64,000 nt of DNA, taken from the NCBI RefSeq assembly GCF_000717025.1, contig NZ_JNXG01000013.1, positions 1-64,000 of the forward strand, written 5' to 3'. Below, in pieces: positions 1-9,167 of this stretch. Under the pieces are notes generated by a model. The model had not been told where the DNA came from. It did no database searches and was given only the letters and a program-made list of their open reading frames with translations. This DNA is from Streptomyces atroolivaceus. GTDB lineage: Bacteria > Actinomycetota > Actinomycetes > Streptomycetales > Streptomycetaceae. Numbering within the stretch: position 1 is the stretch's first letter; every line of letters begins with the position of its first letter. The position numbers were made by a program, and so were the translations under genes.

Positions 1-2
1 GT

Positions 3-36
3 GGGGGGCGGTGCGGGGGTGGGGGCGGGGCGGGGG
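3..36 (+). other. G-run tract at window edge
   Basis: Five runs of four to six G (3-8, 15-19, 21-25, 27-30, 32-36) are separated by short spacers on the + strand, so the tract could fold into a G-quadruplex as single-stranded DNA. It lies just past the stop codon of the minus-strand gene that follows. No gene is visible in bases 1-57. Confidence 0.3.
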
Positions 37-57
37 TGCAGGGCCGTGCGGGACGGC

Positions 58-1209
58 TCAGACGTTCTGGAAGTCGACGGCGGCCTTGCGGATCGCGTCA
101 CGGTCCAGCAGGGGCGCGCCCTCGGCTTCCTGTCGGGCTACGAGCCAGGGGGTGAAGGCGTCGATGTCGACGACGACCCCGGAGTCGTCGAGCGCCCAGC
201 GCACCAGCGCGCCGGTGAGCCGGGTCCTGACCTTCAACTCGCGCGTGTTGCCGACGAGTTCGGCGGGGAGCGTCTCGTAGGCCTCCGGGTGGAGCAGTTG
301 GCCGGGCAGCTCGTACGCGAAGGCGTGCGGGGTGGTCGGGCCGGACTGGAAGGCCTCGCCCAGGCCCGCGCCGCGCAGGGCGATGCGGGAGAGCTCGGTC
401 AGGTGGGTCAGGTCGAAGCGCCGGTCGTCGTGGATCACGCGCAGGGCGGTGAGCAGTTCGGCGAGCGGCGCGTTGCCGCCGCGCTCGCCTATACCGCCGA
501 CGGTCGCGGAGATCCAGCGGGCACCGGCGCGGACCGCGGCCAGGGAGTTGGCCACGGCCATGCCGAGCATGTTGTGCGAGTGGATCTCGATCTCCGAGCC
601 GTCGATGACGGTGATGTCGGAGATGACCTCCTCCATCTGCCAGGGCGAGAGGTACGCCACGGTCTCGGCGAGCCGGAACCGGTCCGCACCGGCCTCGAAG
701 CCGGCCTCGACGTACGGGACCAGGCGTTCCCTGGGCGTGCGCGCACCGTCCTCACCGCTGAACGTGACGTGGAAGCCACGGTCCTTGGCCTGGGAGATCG
801 CCGAACGGGCCACTACGTGGAGGAACTTGGCGCTGGGCGAGTCCAGCTTGAGCTTCGCGTGCTGCTCGGAGGTGGGGATGGAGTACATGATGTGGCGCAC
901 GCCCAGACGTGCGGCCTCGTCGAGGGCGGTGGCCACCTGATGGCGGTCGCGGACCACGACGAGCGTCATACTGCGCTCGGGGCCGATGGCCTCGTGGGTG
1001 GCCTCGATCAGGGCGGCGTCCTTGGAGCCGGGGCCCGAGACCATGCCGACCTCGACGAGGTCGATGCCGGTCCTGACCAGGAGCCGGGCGATCTCGGCCG
1101 CGTCGCGGGGCCCGAACTCGACGCCCGCCATGTGCGCGGAGTCGCGCAGGGTCGCGTCGGACAGATGGGGCGGTACGGGAAGACTTGTCTCTGCGGGGGT
1201 GACTGCCAT
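58..1209 (-). CDS. DRE-TIM metallolyase family protein (isopropylmalate/homocitrate synthase or HMG-CoA lyase-like)
   Basis: 383 residues. Enzymes of this family perform Claisen condensation or retro-aldol cleavage on acyl-CoA/2-oxo acid substrates at a divalent metal. Visible motifs are DATLRDSAHM near residue 20 (the DxRD element), EIHSHNMLG near residue 205 (HxH metal ligands) and the glycine loop GGIGERGGNAP, which resembles the synthases more than classical HMG-CoA lyase. The start was set at ATG 1209, which has GAGAGGGA upstream; reading further upstream adds arginine-rich sequence unlike the family. The gene is divergent from two acyl-CoA dehydrogenase-like genes, so an acyl-CoA substrate in a shared pathway is likely. 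The exact reaction cannot be assigned. Confidence 0.8.
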   Translation of the reverse strand: MAVTPAETSLPVPPHLSDATLRDSAHMAGVEFGPRDAAEIARLLVRTGIDLVEVGMVSGPGSKDAALIEATHEAIGPERSMTLVVVRDRHQVATALDEAARLGVRHIMYSIPTSEQHAKLKLDSPSAKFLHVVARSAISQAKDRGFHVTFSGEDGARTPRERLVPYVEAGFEAGADRFRLAETVAYLSPWQMEEVISDITVIDGSEIEIHSHNMLGMAVANSLAAVRAGARWISATVGGIGERGGNAPLAELLTALRVIHDDRRFDLTHLTELSRIALRGAGLGEAFQSGPTTPHAFAYELPGQLLHPEAYETLPAELVGNTRELKVRTRLTGALVRWALDDSGVVVDIDAFTPWLVARQEAEGAPLLDRDAIRKAAVDFQNV

Positions 1210-1674
1210 GGCGCGTTCCCTCTCTTTCAGGCTTTCTGGAACGGCTTTCCGACGGACCGTCCCTGGCGTGATGCTGAATTGGCGGCCACTGGAACCCGTG
1301 CGGACGATCCCGCTGGAGCGGCACGCCGTGGAGCGCTGAAAAAATGATGCAAGGGTCCGGTGGGCTGGGGCAATGCACGTCGTGTCAAGTCCCGCCAAGG
1401 AACGTCAGGTCAGGTCGGCACCACTGGAACCTGGATGACACAGAGTCGAGTTGCGTAAAACTTCGCTCATTCGTCCGATAAATCGGCGTCCTGGACCAGA
1501 GAAGCCCGCTACCACCCGACTATGGTGACCGCATTCCCCGGTGGCCCGTCTTCATGACCCGTATTCATGAATCCTCTGCCGGCCGGGAATGCCACGTACG
1601 CGAATTCAAGGACGTCCTTTTCGAAACCCGTGCACGCCGGGGCCGGGAAGGCCCCGTGAACGAGGGGAGATCCA
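1210..1674. other. Divergent intergenic region with direct repeat and palindrome
   Basis: This 465-bp gap separates the DRE-TIM gene from the acyl-CoA dehydrogenase pair and should hold both promoters. It carries an 11-bp direct repeat CCACTGGAACC (1286-1296 and 1431-1441) and a 10-bp palindrome ATTCATGAAT (1563-1572). Either could bind a regulator. Open frames here have poor codon bias and no convincing ribosome binding site. Confidence 0.4.
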
Positions 1675-2862
1675 ATGGTGCTCGCACAGCCCGAACTCCG
1701 TACGGACCCGGAGGCGGCCACCGGTCTCGGCGCCGGCCCGCTCGAACGCTCCCGTGAGCTGGCCGGCCGGCTCGCCTGGCCGACCACGGCCGAACGCGAC
1801 CGTGACCGGAGCTGGGACCCCGCACTCTTCGCCGAACTGGCACGCGCGGAACCCGGGCCCTCTCTGGCCGGACCCCTGGTGCCCGCGTCCCTGGGCGGCG
1901 GCGGCAGCACCGCGGCCGAGGGACTGGCCCTGCTCGAAGGGCTCGCCGAGGGCTCCCGCGATCCCGGGCTGGCCCTGGCCGTGGCCGTTCACGCGGTCCT
2001 GGCCACCGTCCCTCTGCGCGCCCATGGCACCCCGCGCCAGCGCGAGCGCTACCTGCCGCGCATGGCCTCCGGCGAGTGGTTCGGCGCGCTGTCGCTGCGC
2101 CAGACGCACGGCGGCGCCGTCGCCCCCGCCGTCACCGCGCGCCCCGCACCCGCCGGGCAGGGCGGCTGGCTCCTGACCGGACGCCTGGATCTGGTGGCCG
2201 GCGCACCCGTCGCCCACCACTTCCTGGTCGTCGCCGCACACCAGGGCGGCGGCCGCACCACCTTCCTGGTGGACAGGGCCACGCCGGGCCTGCTGGTCAC
2301 CGAGGGCGGCCCGGCGGCCATGCACACCTGCCCCTGGGGACATCTCCTGCTCGACGGCGCCCACGTGGACGACGGGTCGGTCCTGGGCACGGTCGAGGGC
2401 GCGGCAGCCGAGGTGGAGCCGTTGCTCGCGGTCCTGGACTGGGTGTACTGCAGCGCGCCCTGGCTCGGCGTCATGCGCGCCCTGGCCCGGGACGCCCTGG
2501 AGGCCGCGCGGGGCCGGGAGCTGTTCGGCCGCCCGCTCACCCACGACCAGGCCACCCGCTTCGCGCTCGCCGACCTCGCCACCCAGGTCGAACTCGCCGA
2601 GGGCCTGTTACGCCGGACCGCCTCCCGTCTCGATGACGGCGGCGCTCTCCCGCTCCAGGACGCGGCCGCGGCACGGCTGTTCGTCGCCGACGCGGCGGAC
2701 CGGGTCACCCGGGCGGCGGCCGGCCTGACCGGACCACTCGCCGGGACCGGTGACGGCCTCGCCGAACGCGCGCACCGCGACGCACTGTTCCTCTCCCGCA
2801 CCGGCGGCGGCGCGCAGGTGCTGCGCCCCGTCGTCGCGGCTTCCATGCTCGGACTCGGCTGA
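1675..2862 (+). CDS. Acyl-CoA dehydrogenase-like flavoprotein
   Basis: 395 residues, the usual size for an acyl-CoA dehydrogenase (FAD-dependent alpha,beta-desaturation of acyl-CoA). The helical N-terminal domain, a middle beta domain (about residues 120-220) and an Ala-rich helical C-terminal domain can be followed, but the sequence is divergent and no clear catalytic glutamate was located. It may therefore act on an unusual acyl thioester or partner the next protein. ATG 1675 has a GAGGGGAGA ribosome binding site. Codon 312 is TTA (2608-2610), the rare leucine codon read by bldA tRNA in Streptomyces, which implies developmental control. The stop is 11 bases before the next start, so the two are surely co-transcribed. 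Confidence 0.8.
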   Translation: MVLAQPELRTDPEAATGLGAGPLERSRELAGRLAWPTTAERDRDRSWDPALFAELARAEPGPSLAGPLVPASLGGGGSTAAEGLALLEGLAEGSRDPGLALAVAVHAVLATVPLRAHGTPRQRERYLPRMASGEWFGALSLRQTHGGAVAPAVTARPAPAGQGGWLLTGRLDLVAGAPVAHHFLVVAAHQGGGRTTFLVDRATPGLLVTEGGPAAMHTCPWGHLLLDGAHVDDGSVLGTVEGAAAEVEPLLAVLDWVYCSAPWLGVMRALARDALEAARGRELFGRPLTHDQATRFALADLATQVELAEGLLRRTASRLDDGGALPLQDAAAARLFVADAADRVTRAAAGLTGPLAGTGDGLAERAHRDALFLSRTGGGAQVLRPVVAASMLGLG

Positions 2863-2873
2863 AGGTGAGGACC

Positions 2874-4097
2874 ATGAACGACCGACCCCGCTCCGAAGAA
2901 AGCACGCCGGCCTTCCCGGGCATCGCGTCCCGGGCCGCGGCCACCGACGCCGAAGGCCGGATACCGGCCGCGAACTGGGACGAACTGATCGACAGCGGGT
3001 ATCTGCGGCTGTTCCACCCGGCCGAGGCCGGCGGCTCCGGCGCCGACGCCGACGCCCAGTTCGACGCCATGGAGGCGCTGGCCAGGGCCTGTTCGGGCAC
3101 GTACTGGTCCGCGACGGTGTCCGCACTGCTGTGCGGCAGCCTCATCGCCACGTACGGCAGCCTCCGCGACCACGAGCAGCTGCTGCGCCCGCTGCTGTCC
3201 GGCGAGCGGACGGCCTGCTTCGGCATCGTCGAGCCGACGGCCGGCAGCGACGCGAGCACCTACCGCACCACGGTCCGCCCGTCGGGCCGGCCCGGCGGCG
3301 GGTACGTCATCCGGGGCGAGAAGTCCCGTATCACCAACGCGCCGACCGCGGACCTGTCCGTGACCCTGGCGCGCCGCGACAAGGGCCCCGGGGACAACGG
3401 CCCCGACTGGTGCCTGGCCTTCGTGAACCTGCGCCAGCCGGGGGTGCAGCGCTACGAGACCCCGCACATGGGCCTGCGCGCGATGCCGTGGGGCGGGCTG
3501 GTCCTCTCGGACGCGTACGTCCCTGAGGCGGACGTCGTCCCGGTCCCGTTCCAGGCGCTGTCGGACGGCATGACGTGGGGCTGGCTGCTGGTGTCGATCG
3601 CGGCGATCGCGACCGCCGAGGCGGCGCTGACCGCGTCGGTGCGCCACGCCCAGGCACGGGTGTCCTTCGGACGCGCACTCGCGCACATGGAGGGAGTTCA
3701 GGCGCAACTGGCGGACTCCCGGGCACAGTTGGACGCGGCCCGGGTACTTGCGCGCCGGGCTCTGCGTGAGCGTGCTTCGGGCAGTCCGGCGCGCCAGCTG
3801 ATCGGCATGCTGAAGGTGTACGCCACCGAGCTCGCCGTGGAGATCACCCAGCGGGCGGTACAGATCCACGGCGCGTTCGGCGTCACCCAGGGCCACGAGG
3901 TGGAGCGCCACTACCGGGACGCCCAGATGAACGTCATCGGCGCCTTCGCCTCCAACCGCCTGCGCGAGCAGCTGGCCGAGGGCCTGGGTCTGGGCCCGGC
4001 GGTCTACCAGCCGTTCGACTGGCTGGCCCCGACGGGGCTGCGCCACCACCCGGTGAGCCTGGACGGCGGGACGCGCGCGGTGCAGGCGGTGGCGTGA
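2874..4097 (+). CDS. Acyl-CoA dehydrogenase family protein
   Basis: 407 residues, a better-preserved member of the acyl-CoA dehydrogenase family than its upstream neighbour. Typical elements are the middle-domain stretch beginning CFGIVEPTAGSD (about residue 120) and the C-terminal segment with YRDAQMNVIGA, where the FAD and substrate site of this family closes. ATG 2874 follows AAGGTGAGG at good spacing and is preferred to GTG 2865, which lies inside that binding site. A strong hairpin follows the stop. The pair with the preceding gene suggests a heteromeric or sequential desaturase/oxidase; the substrate is unknown. Confidence 0.85.
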   Translation: MNDRPRSEESTPAFPGIASRAAATDAEGRIPAANWDELIDSGYLRLFHPAEAGGSGADADAQFDAMEALARACSGTYWSATVSALLCGSLIATYGSLRDHEQLLRPLLSGERTACFGIVEPTAGSDASTYRTTVRPSGRPGGGYVIRGEKSRITNAPTADLSVTLARRDKGPGDNGPDWCLAFVNLRQPGVQRYETPHMGLRAMPWGGLVLSDAYVPEADVVPVPFQALSDGMTWGWLLVSIAAIATAEAALTASVRHAQARVSFGRALAHMEGVQAQLADSRAQLDAARVLARRALRERASGSPARQLIGMLKVYATELAVEITQRAVQIHGAFGVTQGHEVERHYRDAQMNVIGAFASNRLREQLAEGLGLGPAVYQPFDWLAPTGLRHHPVSLDGGTRAVQAVA

Positions 4098-4112
4098 CGG
4101 AGAGGTGAGGAC

Positions 4113-4147
4113 GCCCCGCGCCGGGAGGTTTCCTCCCGGCGCGGGGC
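4113..4147. terminator. Bidirectional hairpin terminator
   Basis: A perfect 16-bp stem (4113-4128 with 4132-4147) encloses a 3-base loop between convergent genes. It probably ends both the acyl-CoA dehydrogenase operon and the pectin-degradation operon. Confidence 0.85.
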
Positions 4148-4223
4148 CAGGCCCGGGTCCGCGCCGGCGGGATGGACAGCGGGCCGGGCTCACGCCGGTG
4201 GGGGCGGGGAGGAGCCCGCCGGG

Positions 4224-5327
4224 TCATCCCCGGGGGTGCCAGTCGCCCAGCCAGTCGGCCGTGGTGTGCGCGCGGGCCTCGGACCTGGTCAGCTGCGGCC
4301 GGTTGCCGGGGACGGTGACGCGCGCGCCGGGACCGGTGTTGCGGTACTCGGCGAAGCGCTGTTCCTGCCAGGGGAAGCCCGAGGACATCGTGCCGTACGG
4401 GGTGACCGCGTCGATGCCCGCGCCGAGGTGACTGTCGCGGACGGTGAGCATCGGGTGGGCGGTGAGGTCCGAGGAGGGCACCCAGGGGCGGGCCAGCTTG
4501 TAGTGGGCGTCGGGGGCTGTGCTGGTGATCCGGGAGCGCAGGACCAGGTAGCCGCGCGGGTTGGCCCCGGCGGTGCTGGGTGCGAAGACGAAGCCGTACG
4601 GCGCCGAGGCCAGGTCGGTGCGCGTCAGGGTGCGGAAGTGGCAGCGGTCGTAGACGGCCGTGGCGCGGCCGAAGACGAAGTCGACGTCCCCCTCCACGTA
4701 GCAGTCGCGGTAGTACTGCCGGGCGAACGCGGTGAGGGCGAGGCTGTCGGCGTACAGGGTGTCCTGGTGGCCGAGGAAGCGGCAGCCGTAGAACGCCGAA
4801 CGGTCGCCCTGCACCTTGATCGCGACGGCCTGGGTGCCGGTGTACTCCGGGTTGTCGGAGCGCAGCCAGTCGTTGGCGAAGGTCACGTCGCGGGCGGTGA
4901 AACCGGCGGCCTGGACGGTGACGGTGGCCGAACCGCTCGTGCCGTGGGTGCCGGACCCGTCGGGCTTGGGCGTACCGGCCGCGTTGTCGTACACGATGAC
5001 CGTGTCACGGGGGTCACCGCTCGCGCCGATCAGGGTGAGTTCCGCCCTGGCCGCGGTGACGAGGACCGTCCCGCGGTAGGTGCCGGGAGCGAGCACCAGG
5101 GTGTGACCGGTGCCGGACGCGGCGTCCACGGCGGCCTGTACGCCGGTGTGGTCGCCCCTGCCCTGCGGGTCGACGTACAGCGTCCGGGCGTCGAGCCGGC
5201 GGGCCGGCGAACCGTAACGGCCGAAGGGGCGGGAGCGCGCGGGCCTGGCGTGGGTGGCGGGCGCGCCGAGGGCGAGGGCGGTGCCCGCTCCCGCGAGCAG
5301 GGTCAGCGCATGGCGTCTGCTGAGCAT
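4224..5327 (-). CDS. Secreted pectin methylesterase (CE8 pectinesterase)
   Basis: 367 residues. It hydrolyses galacturonate methyl esters in pectin, exposing polygalacturonate to pectate lyases. The N-terminus MLSRRHALTLLAG has a twin-arginine-type signal followed by an Ala-rich core. CE8 hallmarks are present: GHQDTLYA with the acid/base aspartate, VDFVFGRA with the nucleophile aspartate, and LARPW near the C-terminus. ATG 5327 is preceded by AAGGAG at ideal spacing. It is the last gene of the minus-strand pectin gene run, before the 4113-4147 hairpin. Confidence 0.92.
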   Translation of the reverse strand: MLSRRHALTLLAGAGTALALGAPATHARPARSRPFGRYGSPARRLDARTLYVDPQGRGDHTGVQAAVDAASGTGHTLVLAPGTYRGTVLVTAARAELTLIGASGDPRDTVIVYDNAAGTPKPDGSGTHGTSGSATVTVQAAGFTARDVTFANDWLRSDNPEYTGTQAVAIKVQGDRSAFYGCRFLGHQDTLYADSLALTAFARQYYRDCYVEGDVDFVFGRATAVYDRCHFRTLTRTDLASAPYGFVFAPSTAGANPRGYLVLRSRITSTAPDAHYKLARPWVPSSDLTAHPMLTVRDSHLGAGIDAVTPYGTMSSGFPWQEQRFAEYRNTGPGARVTVPGNRPQLTRSEARAHTTADWLGDWHPRG

Positions 5328-5419
5328 GGCGGTACTCCTTGCGAAGAGGGGCGAGCCGGAGCGGCGCCTTCCGGGGTGGTGGAAGGGTGCGGTGCCGCTC
5401 CGGCCGGTTCGGGGGTGGG

Positions 5420-6751
5420 TCAGCGGAGCGTCGGCCTGCCGGCGCCGGCGCCCAGGCCCACCAGCAGCGGGACGGCCAGCGGGTGGTTGACCTTCGTACG
5501 CAGTTCCGGGGTCCAGCCGGCGCCCTCGGTGAGCTGCTCGGCGGGCACGCCCGCGTTGTGCACGGCGATGAGGTCGGTCTTCCGCCCGTTGACGTAGTTG
5601 TTCTCCGCCGTGAGGGAGGACTCGGACCACTTCTTGAGGATGGCCGCCTTGTCGAAGCCCTTGGGGACGGTGAACGCGTTGTGTTCGGCCACGAGCTCGG
5701 ACTCGGCGCCGATGCCGTACGTGTAGCCGTAGGCGGAGCCCTTGGTGGCGACGAAGTGGTTGTTGTACGAGTCGACCTGGCCGAAGCGGACGCGGGGCGC
5801 GCGCTCCTTCACGTCCTTGAAGAGGTTGTGGTGCAGGGTGACGCGGAGTTTGCCCCGGTCGCTGGCCCCGGCGCCGTCGCTGTTGCCGATGAGCATGGTC
5901 TTGTCGTGGTCCTTGAGGACGTTCCACGACACGGTGACGAGGTCGGCGCCGCGCACGATGTCGAAGAGGCCGTCGTGCTGCTGGTAGACCTGGCCGAAGT
6001 AGTGGGGCTGGCCGGCGTCGGGGCGGTCCCCGTCGCTGAAGGTGTTGTGGTCGACCCAGACGTGGCGGGACCCGTAGACGACGAGGTTGTCGTACTCGGA
6101 GTTCCAGGCGCCCTGGTCACCGTCGGTGGGGTCCCACTGGGGGAAGCAGTCGTAGGTGTCCTCGAAGGAGATGTTGCGGACGATGACGTTGGAGACGTTC
6201 TTCACCTGGAGGCTGGCGCCGATGATCGTGGCGTCCTTGCCGACGCCGACGAGCGTGGTGTTGGACGGGACGTTCACGTTGACGGCGGCGGCCTGCAGCT
6301 TCGCGGACGCGGCGCGTGCCTCCTCCAGCGGTCCCGACGGGACCTCGGCCGTACCCCAGACCGCCGGGTCGTAGGCGGCGAGGTACTTCTCCAGGGTGTA
6401 GCCGTCCTGCTGGTACGCCTCGCAGCCGATCGGGGTGCCGGCGGCGTCGGAGTTGCCGTGGACGGTGCCGGCGATCCTGACGATCTTCGGCGCGTCCCCC
6501 GCGTCCTCGAAGGCGGCGATGAGCTCGGCCCGGTTGGTCACGGTGTAGACGTGCTCGGGGGTGGCCGCGGCGCCGCCCGTGGTGGAGCCGTCGGCCGAGG
6601 CCCAGCCGTCGCCTGCCGGGAGTACGGAGCGTTCGATGCCCTTGCCGTGGTGCTTCGGGGCTGCCTGGGCGGGGAGCGACACGGCGAGGGCCAGCGAGGC
6701 GCAGCCCGTCACCACGGCGGTGGCGCGGACATGTCTCATGCGTGCGGGCAT
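5420..6751 (-). CDS. Secreted pectate lyase, PL1
   Basis: 443 residues. A Sec-type signal ends near AQA (about residue 30). The mature protein fits the PL1 parallel beta-helix, which cleaves polygalacturonate by calcium-dependent beta-elimination. Motifs are VWVDHNTFSDG (the vWiDH block), DHDKTMLIGNSDG and ERAPRVRFGQ, whose arginines include the catalytic base and substrate-binding residue. An insertion around residues 85-140 contains GCEAYQQDGY and is shared with the lyase at 13810-15180, so the two are paralogues. ATG 6751 has AAGGAT upstream. Confidence 0.92.
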   Translation of the reverse strand: MPARMRHVRATAVVTGCASLALAVSLPAQAAPKHHGKGIERSVLPAGDGWASADGSTTGGAAATPEHVYTVTNRAELIAAFEDAGDAPKIVRIAGTVHGNSDAAGTPIGCEAYQQDGYTLEKYLAAYDPAVWGTAEVPSGPLEEARAASAKLQAAAVNVNVPSNTTLVGVGKDATIIGASLQVKNVSNVIVRNISFEDTYDCFPQWDPTDGDQGAWNSEYDNLVVYGSRHVWVDHNTFSDGDRPDAGQPHYFGQVYQQHDGLFDIVRGADLVTVSWNVLKDHDKTMLIGNSDGAGASDRGKLRVTLHHNLFKDVKERAPRVRFGQVDSYNNHFVATKGSAYGYTYGIGAESELVAEHNAFTVPKGFDKAAILKKWSESSLTAENNYVNGRKTDLIAVHNAGVPAEQLTEGAGWTPELRTKVNHPLAVPLLVGLGAGAGRPTLR

Positions 6752-6831
6752 GGCGAATCCTTAACTGTCGTACGCGGAAGGGTGCGGGTGAACAGCGCGA
6801 GAACGCGCGGAGGGAAGCAGCGGCGAACGGA

Positions 6832-7662
6832 TCAGGCCTGCGGCCAGGTGATCCACGCCGCGGGCACCGGGTCGTCGAGGCGGCGCAGGTCGCGCGGGGC
6901 GAGCACCCGCTCGTCCAGCAGCGCGCGGGCGGTCGCCCTGGCGACGTCGACGGCGCCGTCGGGCCGGAAGTGGGTGTTGTCCTGCTTGCCGTCGGGGTAG
7001 TTCGGCGACTCGCCGGGCTCCAGCCAGTTGAAGTACGCCTCGGTGCCGACGGGGCCGAGCTCCTGCCAGCGGGCGAGGGAGAGCGCCTGCATGTCGATCA
7101 GGGTCACGCCCTCCTCGGCCGCCAGGGCGCGCATCGCGGCGGGGTACTCCCCGTGGGTGGGCTTCGCGGTGCCGTCCTCGGCGAAACGCCGGCGCTCGAC
7201 CGGGGTGATCAGGACGGGCTCCGCGCGCCGGGCGCGGGCGCCCTTGACGTACTGCCGCAGGTACTCCTGGTACGTGGTGTACGGGTCGGTGCCGCGGGCG
7301 GGGTCCTCGGTCTTCTCGTCGTTGTGCCCGAACTGGATGAGCACGAGGTCGCCCGGGCGGACGCCGTCCAGGAGGGCGGTGAGGCGGCCCTCGTCGATGA
7401 AGCTCTTGGAACTCCGGCCGTTCACCGCGTGGTTGGCGACGGTGAGCGCGCGGCCGAGGAAGAAGGGCAGGGCCATGCCCCAGGCGGTCTCGGGCGCGGC
7501 GCCGGCGTACTTCTGGGCCGCCGTGGAGTCGCCCGCGATGTGGAGTGTCCGGGGCCGGGGCCTGCCCCCGCCGCCACCGCCGTGCGCGAGCGCGGGGGTG
7601 GCGCTGAGGGCGAGGGGCAGCGCGAGGAGCGCGGCTGCCGTCTGTCTGCGGGTGAGTGACAC
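6832..7662 (-). CDS. Secreted rhamnogalacturonan acetylesterase-like SGNH hydrolase (CE12)
   Basis: 276 residues. It likely removes acetyl groups from rhamnogalacturonan, the branched part of pectin. A signal peptide ending near ALA is followed by the SGNH blocks: IAGDSTAA (nucleophile serine), NGRSS, FGHND (oxyanion asparagine) and DNTHF (catalytic aspartate and histidine). The start is GTG 7662 with GAGAGG about 11 bases upstream, a weak site. The neighbouring pectin genes support the substrate; a generic GDSL esterase is the alternative. Confidence 0.88.
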   Translation of the reverse strand: MSLTRRQTAAALLALPLALSATPALAHGGGGGGRPRPRTLHIAGDSTAAQKYAGAAPETAWGMALPFFLGRALTVANHAVNGRSSKSFIDEGRLTALLDGVRPGDLVLIQFGHNDEKTEDPARGTDPYTTYQEYLRQYVKGARARRAEPVLITPVERRRFAEDGTAKPTHGEYPAAMRALAAEEGVTLIDMQALSLARWQELGPVGTEAYFNWLEPGESPNYPDGKQDNTHFRPDGAVDVARATARALLDERVLAPRDLRRLDDPVPAAWITWPQA

Positions 7663-7788
7663 AGGAGGACTGCCTCTCGGAGGACAAACGTGAGGTGGAG
7701 CCCGGGGAGAGGGACCGGCGGCGGGGTGCGACCCGGACCGCCGCCGGTCCCCCGGTCACCGGGGTGCCGACCGTGGCGTACTACCGGG

Positions 7789-9123
7789 TCAGCCGTTGCC
7801 GAGTTCCTTCCACTCCTTCTGGGAGGCGTTCAGCTCCTCGGCCATCTTGTCCAGGAAGTCCTTGGCCGTGACCTTGCCGAGCAGCAGCTTCTGGAACTCG
7901 GGCTCGTTGTCGGCCTTGCTGATGTTGTTCCAGTCGGGCAGGTAGTACGGCAGGTCGACGATCTTGGTGGAGCCGTCGGTGAGGGCCTTCGCGGCGAGCG
8001 AGGTCGACTCCGACTCGTCGATCCACGGGTCCTTGGCCGCCTCGGTGTTGGCCGGGATGGCGCCCGCGGACTGGTTCCACTTGCTGTTGGACTCGTGCGA
8101 GGCCGCGAACTCGATGAACTTCCAGGCCGCGTTCTTGTTCTTGCTGGACCGGAACAGGCCGAGACCGTCGACGGGGTTCGAGACCTGGACGCGCGTGCCG
8201 CCGTCCCCGATGGGGGCGGGTATCCCGGCGAACTTGTCCTCGCCGAGCGCCTTCAGGTGGTCCTGGTAGGAGCCCAGGTTGTGGCTGAGCATCCCGATGG
8301 TGCCGGTGTCCCACTGGGCGACCATCTTGGTGAAGTCGTTGTTGACGTCGGCGGCCGGCGTCGTCTTCTTGAAGAGGGCGGCGTACTTCTCCAGCGCCGC
8401 GACGTTCTTCGGGTCGTTAAGGGTCGTCTTCTCGCCGTCCCAGAACTCCGTGATGCCGCTCTGGCCGTAGATCGCGTCCAGGGCCTGGGCGATGGAGCCC
8501 GCACCGCCGCGGATGGTGTAGCCGAACTTGTTGTTCTTCGCGTCGGTGAGCTTGTCGGCGGACTCGTAGAACTTCGCCCAGGTGGTGGGAGCCTCCAGGC
8601 CGGCCTGCTTGAACAGGTCGGTGCGGTACCAGAGCACGCCGTTGTTCGCGGAGGTCGGCACGGTGTACATGTCCTCGCCCCGGCCGGCCGCGGCCCTGAC
8701 GCTCTCGACCATGCTCTCGACGAGCTTGCCCTTCAGCGGCGACTTCTCCAGCCGGCCGCTGATCGGCTCCAGGGCTTCCTGGGACACGATGTTGGCCAGG
8801 TAGGCCGTGCCGACGCCGCCCACGTCGGGCAGACCGCCGCCCGCGATGGCCGTGTCGTACTTGGACTGGACGTCGGCGATCGGGATCGGGACGTACTTGA
8901 CCTTGATGTCCGGGTTCTTCTTCTCGAAGTCCTTGATGATCTCGGTCCAGATGGCGGTGCGTGGACCACCGTTGTTGTCCCAGAAGGTGATCTCGCCCTT
9001 CCCGCTGCCCTCCGTGCCCGTGTCGCTGCCGTCGTCACCACAACCGGTGGCGGCGAGGGCCAGGACCGCGGTCAGGGACACCGCGGTCGCGGCACGCCCC
9101 CGGAGCGTCTTCGAGATGTTCAT
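7789..9123 (-). CDS. ABC transporter sugar-binding lipoprotein (CUT1 family)
   Basis: 444 residues. The extracellular solute-binding protein of a carbohydrate importer. The signal peptide ends in the lipobox LAATGC, so the cysteine should be lipidated and anchored to the membrane. The body has features of family 1 binding proteins, including ITFWDNNGGPRT near the N-terminus and an aromatic-rich ligand cleft. The only permease genes nearby lie at 15177-17029, five genes upstream, and no ATPase gene is present. Likely ligands are pectin-derived oligogalacturonides or arabino-oligosaccharides, from context only. Confidence 0.88.
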   Translation of the reverse strand: MNISKTLRGRAATAVSLTAVLALAATGCGDDGSDTGTEGSGKGEITFWDNNGGPRTAIWTEIIKDFEKKNPDIKVKYVPIPIADVQSKYDTAIAGGGLPDVGGVGTAYLANIVSQEALEPISGRLEKSPLKGKLVESMVESVRAAAGRGEDMYTVPTSANNGVLWYRTDLFKQAGLEAPTTWAKFYESADKLTDAKNNKFGYTIRGGAGSIAQALDAIYGQSGITEFWDGEKTTLNDPKNVAALEKYAALFKKTTPAADVNNDFTKMVAQWDTGTIGMLSHNLGSYQDHLKALGEDKFAGIPAPIGDGGTRVQVSNPVDGLGLFRSSKNKNAAWKFIEFAASHESNSKWNQSAGAIPANTEAAKDPWIDESESTSLAAKALTDGSTKIVDLPYYLPDWNNISKADNEPEFQKLLLGKVTAKDFLDKMAEELNASQKEWKELGNG

Positions 9124-9167
9124 GTCGGCTCTTCTCTCTCGGATCTGTACGCGTGCGTGGGGGGAGG

